From Verrucomicrobiota bacterium (lineage in GTDB: Bacteria; Verrucomicrobiota; Verrucomicrobiia; Chthoniobacterales; Terrimicrobiaceae): a stretch of DNA of 45,554 nt. The DNA is taken from the NCBI GenBank assembly GCA_009886045.1, contig VFJO01000027.1, positions 1 to 45,554 on the forward strand. Reading direction: 5' to 3'. Every line of letters starts with the position of its first letter. Positions within the stretch are counted from its first letter, which is position 1. Positions 24,192 through 30,560 of this stretch are shown here, one piece after another. The translations under genes and the position numbers were made by a program. The notes beneath the pieces were generated by a model. That model was not told the origin of the DNA, made no database searches, and saw only the letters and a program-made list of their open reading frames with translations.

Positions 24192-25488
24192 TTGAGGGAA
24201 GAATTTGTGGCTTTTCAGACCGAAGCCACGAGGGTCGGAATTTTGCTGCAGCCATCAGGACGAATACCATGACGATGCGGGCGAGTGTGGCAAAAATGCC
24301 TAACATGAGAACTCCAGAAATCGTCTCCATATTGAAACAAAGGAGAGCGCCGGATTGAGCAGCCAGAACCAGCAAGATCGTGGCAAATGAGGCCCACCAT
24401 GCGACCCAGCGACGGAAGGTTCGCATTGTCCCAAGAACATTAAGAAAATAAATGAGCCCGGATCCCAAGGTCACCAACCAGACGACCGAGTCCAGATGGC
24501 GGTATTTCTCACCGATGATTTTGATCAGGAGTTCAGGAAAAAAGAAACCCGAAAAGGCGATGCCGCAGGAGATGAGACTGGCCGCCAGCAGGATAAATGG
24601 AAGTCGACGCCAGAACGCGGCCTCACCCATCTTAGCAAATGCCGGCCCGACGATCATGGGATTTGCGGCGCTCAAAAATGAGACCAACCGCGCAAGGCGA
24701 CCGAGCGCGCCGACGGCTGCAATTTGTTGCGTGTTCCCGAGCATGGCAGAAATAAAGATGGTGATCTGGCCCTGAAAGGCCCCGAAGAGCGCGTTGGGAA
24801 GTGATGGCAGGACCAAGGCAACAAGTTGCTGGCGCTCCCTGAGAGGTGGAGTGCACGGTTTTTGGAAGTGGCTGCGGGTCATGATGAGGAGAGATCCGTA
24901 GCTGATTGCCAGAACAATCACGGAAGCAACCACCGCTGAACCGACACTCAGAAGATGAGCTACCCAGAGCAAGAGCGTAAGGAGAATCCGCACGACTTCA
25001 CCAAGGGCGAGACATCGATACAATGTGCCCACACGACCGAGCATCTGCAGAGGAGCGCAAAAAAGATCTATCTGCGAACTGAGATAGTTCGCGCCCACCA
25101 ACAATCCCGAGAGAAGAACAATGGAGGTTACAGGAATGCCGATTTTTAGGGAAGAAAACCAGAGGATGGCAAGCCCCAGAGGGCTCACGATCAACAGCAT
25201 CCAGAGCCGCAATGAGGACCCCGCCATGAGATAGCGGCCGACCTTCGCTTTATCTTGAAAGTCCATCCCAACCAAGGAGATAATCGTCGGTGTGATTCCG
25301 AATCCTAGCATCTGGGAGGCAAAACCCATGGCTGCAGTGAAGACCGCATAGACGGCGAAATCCTCCACCGACAACAACCAGACCAGCAGAAGACCGTTCA
25401 CCGCCTGCAGGACTTGCAACATAGCCTCTCCGGAAGTGAAGGAAACGCCAAGCCTCAGAAGGCGTTCCATGCGTGGGCTAATTCCCAT
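24184..25488 (-). CDS. Lipid-linked oligosaccharide flippase (Wzx-like, MOP superfamily)
   Basis: A 434-residue integral membrane protein with about twelve to fourteen hydrophobic segments and few long loops. The MOP/polysaccharide-biosynthesis pattern is seen in FTSGEAMLQVLQAVNGLLLVWLLSVEDFAVYAV, with the family's L.P.e.yG-type element replaced by LLSVEDFAVYA, and in the GFGITPTIISLVG stretch. It would move the undecaprenyl-linked repeat unit to the outer leaflet for polymerisation. The gene overlaps the sulfotransferase by 8 bases and follows the FkbM gene by 31 bases. Other MOP transporters cannot be excluded but the context makes a flippase most likely. Confidence 0.82.
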   Translation of the reverse strand: MGISPRMERLLRLGVSFTSGEAMLQVLQAVNGLLLVWLLSVEDFAVYAVFTAAMGFASQMLGFGITPTIISLVGMDFQDKAKVGRYLMAGSSLRLWMLLIVSPLGLAILWFSSLKIGIPVTSIVLLSGLLVGANYLSSQIDLFCAPLQMLGRVGTLYRCLALGEVVRILLTLLLWVAHLLSVGSAVVASVIVLAISYGSLLIMTRSHFQKPCTPPLRERQQLVALVLPSLPNALFGAFQGQITIFISAMLGNTQQIAAVGALGRLARLVSFLSAANPMIVGPAFAKMGEAAFWRRLPFILLAASLISCGIAFSGFFFPELLIKIIGEKYRHLDSVVWLVTLGSGLIYFLNVLGTMRTFRRWVAWWASFATILLVLAAQSGALLCFNMETISGVLMLGIFATLARIVMVFVLMAAAKFRPSWLRSEKPQILPSNA

Positions 25489-25519
25489 ATTTCATCCAAA
25501 CAATATCGCCAGCCGCGCG

Positions 25520-26284
25520 CTAAGCCAGACGACAACAAATAATGCCATCAGGTTGATGCACCGAGTCCGGAATATCTTCAAGAATCTGGTAGCCATTGCG
25601 CCGAAAGAGTTCCAAACAAGAGGCATGGATGGCTGCGCTATGCGTTCCTACTAAAAAGGCCTCGATGCGTTGCGAGGCTCCCGCCATATCGGTAAAATAC
25701 TTCTCAAGAACTGGCAGCTCAAATCCTTGGATATCCATTTGGAGAAGATGGATGCATGGTTTTTTGATAAGAGCGAAGACCTCCGCCAATCGAATCGATC
25801 TCACGGGAAATCCGACTTGTTTCCGCTTATCCCCAAGGATCGCAGTTTTGATTCCACGCAGGAAATTCAAAAAGTCGAACCTCTCGGCGGATGGAAGAAG
25901 AGAGCTGCCGTAAGAATTGTCATGGAAAAGAACCTGCCCGCTCTCGGTGGAGATCGCGATTTCATGAGTGAAAAAATCCGCTTCCGTAAGGTTGTTCAAT
26001 TCCCTATTCGCTTGAAAGTAGTCCAGATGGCGCATGAGTGGCTCAAAGCAATGAACTTCAATGTCTTTTCGAACTGTTTTGGAAAGGATGGGATAGTATC
26101 CAATAGCAGTTCCGACATTGATAAAGACATCACCAGGGGAAAGCTTTCCTATAAGATTCAAAAAAATCTCTTCTTCATCTTCCTCATGGACATTATTTTT
26201 GGCATATCTTTCCCTCTGAGAATCCATGAGGTGAGATTCGTAGACACGAACGGAATTTCGGAAGGTGTGAATTTTTTGATTCAT
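25520..26284 (-). CDS. FkbM family methyltransferase (second of two)
   Basis: A 254-residue FkbM-domain protein: SPGDVFINVGTAIGYYPILSK (SAM motif I with N-V-G-T-A-x-G), IEVHCFEPLMRHLDYFQAN, and HLLQMDIQGFELPVLEKYF, in which the more usual D-x-E-G is D-x-Q-G. The N-terminal HTFRNSVRVYESHLMDSQRERY is outside the domain. Only 3 bases separate it from the pyruvyl transferase. A/T-rich like its neighbour. Probably O-methylates a repeat-unit sugar. Confidence 0.8.
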   Translation of the reverse strand: MNQKIHTFRNSVRVYESHLMDSQRERYAKNNVHEEDEEEIFLNLIGKLSPGDVFINVGTAIGYYPILSKTVRKDIEVHCFEPLMRHLDYFQANRELNNLTEADFFTHEIAISTESGQVLFHDNSYGSSLLPSAERFDFLNFLRGIKTAILGDKRKQVGFPVRSIRLAEVFALIKKPCIHLLQMDIQGFELPVLEKYFTDMAGASQRIEAFLVGTHSAAIHASCLELFRRNGYQILEDIPDSVHQPDGIICCRLA

Positions 26285-26287
26285 ACG

Positions 26288-27490
26288 TTAAAATTTAGCA
26301 GTCAATTGAGTTATAAATCGATAGGCAGGCGTTTGCATGAACCAACCGGATAGTTTGGGGAATTCCACCAGCGAACTTGCATGGTCGTCTTTCACTTGAG
26401 GAGGGAAACTATGCGCAAGCTGATTCTTTATGAAGTCTTGGGGATAGGTGAGAAAGTGATTCAATCCGCTTTCAGAAAGAAACGATGCATAGTTATTCAA
26501 TAGAGTGGAATAATTCGTGTTTATTTCATTGAAATTAAGACTCTCATATAAAGACGAAGCATTCGGTTGCTGCTGCAAGCCAGTGAGCGAGACTTTGGGA
26601 ATCCGAAAGAAATCCGCCATTTCATGCGTCCTTGCATCCACTGTAATGATTGCAGAAGGAACACCCGCTAACAAGGCCATCACCGTGCCGTGAATACGCG
26701 AGGAGATCGATAAATCAAAGAGCTTCAAAAAAGCGTTCCAGCTATGAAAGTCACCGAATAAGTGTAGTTTTTTTTGAGCAATGAGCTGGAGAACAATGGG
26801 GTCTTTTTCACCCCTCAGCGGGTATCCTTGAGTGATGTAACTAAAATTTTCGGTCTGACACTTTTTGGAAAATTCAAAAATCTCTGACCTTGTGGCGTCT
26901 GTGTCATTAAATGCGACTTTTATGTTTTTCTCATCCCTCTGTGTTTTGCTGATTGAAAATTCAGGCCCGTTAATGAAAAATGAAGGGCAACCTATTGTTT
27001 TCGTGTGCTTTGCAAATCCAAGCTGCGACAAGCAATCCGTTGTGAAGTCACCTCGTGTTCCGATGCAAACCCCATGCTCAAGGCACTTTGAGAAGAGTCT
27101 TTGCGCCTCTTGCTTGATCGGTTTGAGGAATTCGTAATTACCAAAGTCGGGAGATTGCACACCGACGGAACACACGGTGAGCGGAATTTTTAAACGCGAG
27201 ATGATATCAGCTAAAAATCTCATCCTGTTCGCCTTCTGAGGGTCAATGAGATTTGCAAAGCTAAATACAATGTGATCAAATCGCTCATTGATTTCATCCA
27301 CCAAAATTTCGGGATGAATCGGATCGATGAGTGTCAGATCGTTAGTAGGTGTCTGAAGGGCTTTAAAAATCCCATAAGTCCACACGAGATTTCCAAGGTT
27401 ATCGTAGTGTTTGAGATAAGTTGCCCAATTCATCTCCCGACAGCTCACCCAGTTCTTCGGATCTCGCGCAAAAAGGGCTATTTTTTTCAT
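26288..27490 (-). CDS. Polysaccharide pyruvyl transferase family protein
   Basis: A 400-residue protein of the CsaB/ExoV/WcaK-type family, which uses phosphoenolpyruvate to place a ketal-linked pyruvate on a sugar (some members instead transfer other groups). Visible marks: an N-terminal region with HYDNLGNLVWTYGIFKAL, FDHIVFSFANLIDPQKANR in the middle, GVCIGTRGDFTTDCLSQLG, and the C-terminal domain SISSRIHGTVMALLAGVPS with THEMADFFRIPKVSL, the family's S-x-R-x-H core. Unusually A/T-rich. A pyruvate ketal would add negative charge to the polymer, alongside predicted sulfate. Confidence 0.82.
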   Translation of the reverse strand: MKKIALFARDPKNWVSCREMNWATYLKHYDNLGNLVWTYGIFKALQTPTNDLTLIDPIHPEILVDEINERFDHIVFSFANLIDPQKANRMRFLADIISRLKIPLTVCSVGVQSPDFGNYEFLKPIKQEAQRLFSKCLEHGVCIGTRGDFTTDCLSQLGFAKHTKTIGCPSFFINGPEFSISKTQRDEKNIKVAFNDTDATRSEIFEFSKKCQTENFSYITQGYPLRGEKDPIVLQLIAQKKLHLFGDFHSWNAFLKLFDLSISSRIHGTVMALLAGVPSAIITVDARTHEMADFFRIPKVSLTGLQQQPNASSLYESLNFNEINTNYSTLLNNYASFLSESGLNHFLTYPQDFIKNQLAHSFPPQVKDDHASSLVEFPKLSGWFMQTPAYRFITQLTAKF

Positions 27491-27610
27491 TTTTGTGGAG
27501 AGCGGAATCGTTTGTGCGTTCTGACTTTCAAACCAAGCTGCCGCCTTTGGTCGCCGCGCACGGGGTCGGGACGCTGGGAACTATTTTGGGAAATGTCGGG
27601 TTGGGCGTTT
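27491..27610 (-). other. Intergenic gap between the BY-kinase and the pyruvyl transferase
   Basis: The largest gap (120 bases) inside the EPS run. No gene, clear terminator or strong promoter was recognised. It coincides with the change from GC-rich export genes to an A/T-rich gene, so it may be a joint between an export core and a glycan-specific module. Confidence 0.5.
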
Positions 27611-29935
27611 TCACGCGCGACTGCCATACACGGAGTCTTTTTCGTATTTGTCTCCGTAGTAGTAGTAGTAATAACCAGCGGCTCGGCCGGTTGGGAGGCG
27701 GTTGAGGACGAAGCCGGCGACTTTGGCTTGGGCTTTGCGGAGGAGGTGCACGCTACGCTGGATGGCCTTGCGGGGTGTCTTGCCTGAATGGATCACGAGG
27801 ATGGTCTTGTCCGCATGGGGAGCCAGGATGAGGGTGTCGCTCACGGCATTCACGGGGGCGCTGTCGATGACGATGCGGTCGTAGCGTTTGAGGAGTTGGG
27901 CGAAGAGCTTGGGGATATCGGCGGAGCTGAGGAGCTCGGCGGGGTTTGGAGCTCGGCGCCCGGCTGGGAGGAGGGCCAAGTTTTCGATCTCTGTGGGAAT
28001 GATCACGCTGGCGAGCCTGCTGTTTCCGCTGAAATAATCGGTGAGTCCATTGGGCAGTGTATCCACCGCAAGAAGCGCTTTGTGTAGGCTTGGACGACGA
28101 AGATCGGCGTCGATAAGGAGCGTCTTGAGGCCTTGCTGCGCAAAGACGACGGCGGTATTCAGCGAAGTGTAAGTTTTTCCCTCTTCTGGAATGGCGCTCA
28201 CAAAGAGAAGCACGCGTCTTTCCTCCTCCGGGCCGAGCATGGAAATAGAGACGCGCAGCGTTCGATAGGCCTCGGCCAGTCCGGATTCGGGCTCTTCGAT
28301 GGTGGCGATCGGATACTTTTCGGAATCCGTGCGCGCGACAGGGGCGGGGCGGATAAGTTCCCTGATGTCTCCCAGCACACTGGATTCCTTGTTTTTGTGA
28401 GGCTTGCCGATATTACGAGCCTGCCGAAGCCGCTCAGGCAGTGCCTCACTCTCGCGTTCCAGCGTCTGTTTTAACTGGCTGAAACCCGTGAGAGTGCGGT
28501 TGGGTATTCCGACGAGAGCCGGAAGGTGCAGAAAAGACTCAGCCTCGTCCACCGAGCGGAGGGACGAGTTTAGCGAGTCGAAGAAAATGACCGCGCCGAC
28601 GGCGAAAAAAAACGCCATGATGAGGGCCATGGCGAGTGTGCGCGTGCGGTTGGGCTTGGACGGGAGGCTGGCCACAAGCGGTTCCTCGATGAGCGTGTAG
28701 GGGGCTTGGTCGACAGCTCCCGTCACGGCTGTTTCCTTCATACGCTTGATGACAGACTCGTAGAGCACGCGGTCGCTCTCGACTTCGCGCTGGAGGACAT
28801 TGAAGGGAATAGCCATTTTATTGAGGTCCAAGGCGGCGACCTCCTGTTCCTTGAGAGCAGTGGTGAGTTTTGATTCGGTCTGGCAAGCGGCTTCGTATTG
28901 ACGATTGAGGATATCTCCAGCCTTTCCCGCGCTCTCGCGGAGGGACTTCTTGAGCGACTCGGCCTTGGACAAGGCGGCGATGAATTTCGGATGCCGCTCG
29001 CCATATCGATCCTGCATGGCGGCGATTTCCATATTCGAGTCCGAAAGCTGCCGGCGGGCTTCCGCAACCTGAGGGATCGTGGCGACACTTCCGATGCGCA
29101 GAAGCTCGTCCGTGTTGTTTGCAGGAACTTTCCGCACCTGCTCGATGTCGGATTCCAAACGAAGGCGTTCGCCTTTGGCCTCTGTCGCTTTGCTGCTGAG
29201 TTCGCGCAAGCGTTCGACAGTGATGTTTTGACGCTCCTCAAGCGAGACAGCCTGGTTTTGTTCCTTGTAGCGCTGCAATTTGATTTCGGATTCCTCGAGC
29301 TTCTTTTTGAGCTTCTGGCTCTCCTCTTGCAAAAAATCCGTCGCCACGCGAGAGACAGAGAGGCGCTGGCTGAAATTTTCGCGGAGGAACTCTTTCACAA
29401 AAGATGCCGCCAGATCGCGCGCCAGCACGGGATCCTTGTCCTCGACAATAATATCGATCAAGCGCGTGCCCCGGCGCAAAACCGCGCGCACCTTACCTCG
29501 CAGCTTGTCTGCGAGTTGGATTTCCGTCGGCTTCGCACCTGGAGCCACAAAGGCGGGATTCGTCCGCAGCTTGTTCGCGTCGATCACCCGGAGCATGAGG
29601 TTGCGGCTGGTGATTGACTGCACAACAGTATTTATGAAATCCGGCGATGAGGGATTCTCCTGGCTGACTCCGTCAATATTGACAACCTGCTGCTCGCTTT
29701 GCTGAACCTGCAAGACCGCGCGCGACTCGTAGATTTTCGGCTGCCGCATGACATAGCCTGTCGCAGCCATCATAGAAACACCCACCAGCAAGGCAATGAC
29801 CCACCAACGCTGGAGCAAGAGGTGGTAGATGCGGCGAAGGTCCAGAGCCGTTCCCACCTCATCAAGCGAGGAATGGATCGTTGGCAGGACGCTTCCAAAG
29901 CGTTGTTCAGCGGGTGGACGGGACGGGTCGAGCAT
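27611..29935 (-). CDS. Wzc-type polysaccharide co-polymerase / bacterial tyrosine autokinase
   Basis: A 774-residue inner-membrane protein that controls chain length and export. Order: Wzz domain with the first membrane helix (WWVIALLVGVSMMAATGYVM, about residues 43-62), a long periplasmic coiled-coil region (about 190-390), a second helix (TLAMALIMAFFFAVGAVIFF), then the cytoplasmic BY-kinase. Kinase motifs: Walker A SAIPEEGKTYTSLN, Walker A' LLIDADLRRPSLH, Walker B IVIDSAPVNAVSD. The C-terminus holds a tyrosine cluster, six Tyr in a row, then two more within the last 13 residues, the usual autophosphorylation site. Start at ATG 29935, one base after the OPX stop; the frame extends upstream inside that gene. 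Directly upstream are the OPX protein and the beta-barrel fusion. Confidence 0.93.
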   Translation of the reverse strand: MLDPSRPPAEQRFGSVLPTIHSSLDEVGTALDLRRIYHLLLQRWWVIALLVGVSMMAATGYVMRQPKIYESRAVLQVQQSEQQVVNIDGVSQENPSSPDFINTVVQSITSRNLMLRVIDANKLRTNPAFVAPGAKPTEIQLADKLRGKVRAVLRRGTRLIDIIVEDKDPVLARDLAASFVKEFLRENFSQRLSVSRVATDFLQEESQKLKKKLEESEIKLQRYKEQNQAVSLEERQNITVERLRELSSKATEAKGERLRLESDIEQVRKVPANNTDELLRIGSVATIPQVAEARRQLSDSNMEIAAMQDRYGERHPKFIAALSKAESLKKSLRESAGKAGDILNRQYEAACQTESKLTTALKEQEVAALDLNKMAIPFNVLQREVESDRVLYESVIKRMKETAVTGAVDQAPYTLIEEPLVASLPSKPNRTRTLAMALIMAFFFAVGAVIFFDSLNSSLRSVDEAESFLHLPALVGIPNRTLTGFSQLKQTLERESEALPERLRQARNIGKPHKNKESSVLGDIRELIRPAPVARTDSEKYPIATIEEPESGLAEAYRTLRVSISMLGPEEERRVLLFVSAIPEEGKTYTSLNTAVVFAQQGLKTLLIDADLRRPSLHKALLAVDTLPNGLTDYFSGNSRLASVIIPTEIENLALLPAGRRAPNPAELLSSADIPKLFAQLLKRYDRIVIDSAPVNAVSDTLILAPHADKTILVIHSGKTPRKAIQRSVHLLRKAQAKVAGFVLNRLPTGRAAGYYYYYYGDKYEKDSVYGSRA
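27656..27673 (-). repeat. TAC microsatellite encoding the kinase tyrosine cluster
   Basis: Plus strand reads (GTA)5 then ATA; on the coding strand TAT followed by five TAC codons, giving six consecutive tyrosines. A triplet run can gain or lose units by slippage without changing frame, so the number of phosphorylatable tyrosines could vary. Confidence 0.8.
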
Positions 29936-29936
29936 T

Positions 29937-30557
29937 TTAAAAAAGGGACTCGCCAACGGAGATGACATCTCCCGCCTTGATGAGGAACGAGGTTTTTTCA
30001 TCACCGCGCGCCATGCGTTTCGCGTTGAACTTGAGCACGCGCTCTCCGCCTTCCTCGAGGCGTTTGACTGTGACATTTCCCGGGTCTGCAATCTTTGTGT
30101 ATCCACCGGCCATTCCTACGGCTTGGAGGAGTGTGATTTCGTTGCCTCCCTGGATGTCGTAGGACCCCGGTTGTTGGACTTGGCCGAGAATTGTAAAAAG
30201 TTTCTTCGCGTAGGTTCGGACGGTGAGAGTGAGTTGAGGATTGATGAGATACCCATTGCGGTACCGGGCTTTGATTAATTCAATGGCTTCGCTGATTGTG
30301 GCCCCACCGATGACTACCCCACCCACAAGCGGAAAGATGGCTTGTCCATCGCCCGAGATACGAACGACAGCATCAAGCTCGGGCTCCTGAAAAACGCGAA
30401 AGTCGAGTAAGTCATTCGGTGCCAGTTTATGTTCATTTGAAGTTTCCCCAAATGCCAGATTAGGCAAAAAAAACAAAACTCCGATCAGAATCTGAAAGGC
30501 AAAAAACTTCCAAACACGATGAGAAGAAATGAGGAAAAGAGAAAATCGGCTGGGCAT
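29937..30557 (-). CDS. Short outer-membrane polysaccharide export (OPX/Wza-like) protein
   Basis: A 206-residue periplasmic protein. An N-terminal signal sequence (hydrophobic FFAFQILIGVLFFLPNLAFG) ends without a lipobox cysteine. The Poly_export domain starts at KLAPNDLLDFRVFQEPELDAVVRISGDGQAIFPLVGGV and is followed by one SLBB domain (KLFTILGQVQQPGSYDI ... LLQAVGMAGGYTKIADP). The protein ends soon after the SLBB and lacks the C-terminal amphipathic helix that Wza uses to form its own outer-membrane pore. Short OPX proteins of this kind work with a separate beta-barrel in Myxococcus xanthus; here a beta-barrel gene lies 3 bases upstream, which fits that composite model. Confidence 0.88.
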   Translation of the reverse strand: MPSRFSLFLISSHRVWKFFAFQILIGVLFFLPNLAFGETSNEHKLAPNDLLDFRVFQEPELDAVVRISGDGQAIFPLVGGVVIGGATISEAIELIKARYRNGYLINPQLTLTVRTYAKKLFTILGQVQQPGSYDIQGGNEITLLQAVGMAGGYTKIADPGNVTVKRLEEGGERVLKFNAKRMARGDEKTSFLIKAGDVISVGESLF

Positions 30558-30560
30558 GGA

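Noticed and set aside
29936-30106. 57-residue N-terminal extension of the BY-kinase
   Set aside because: Overlaps the OPX gene and is low-complexity; ATG 29935 follows that stop by one base.
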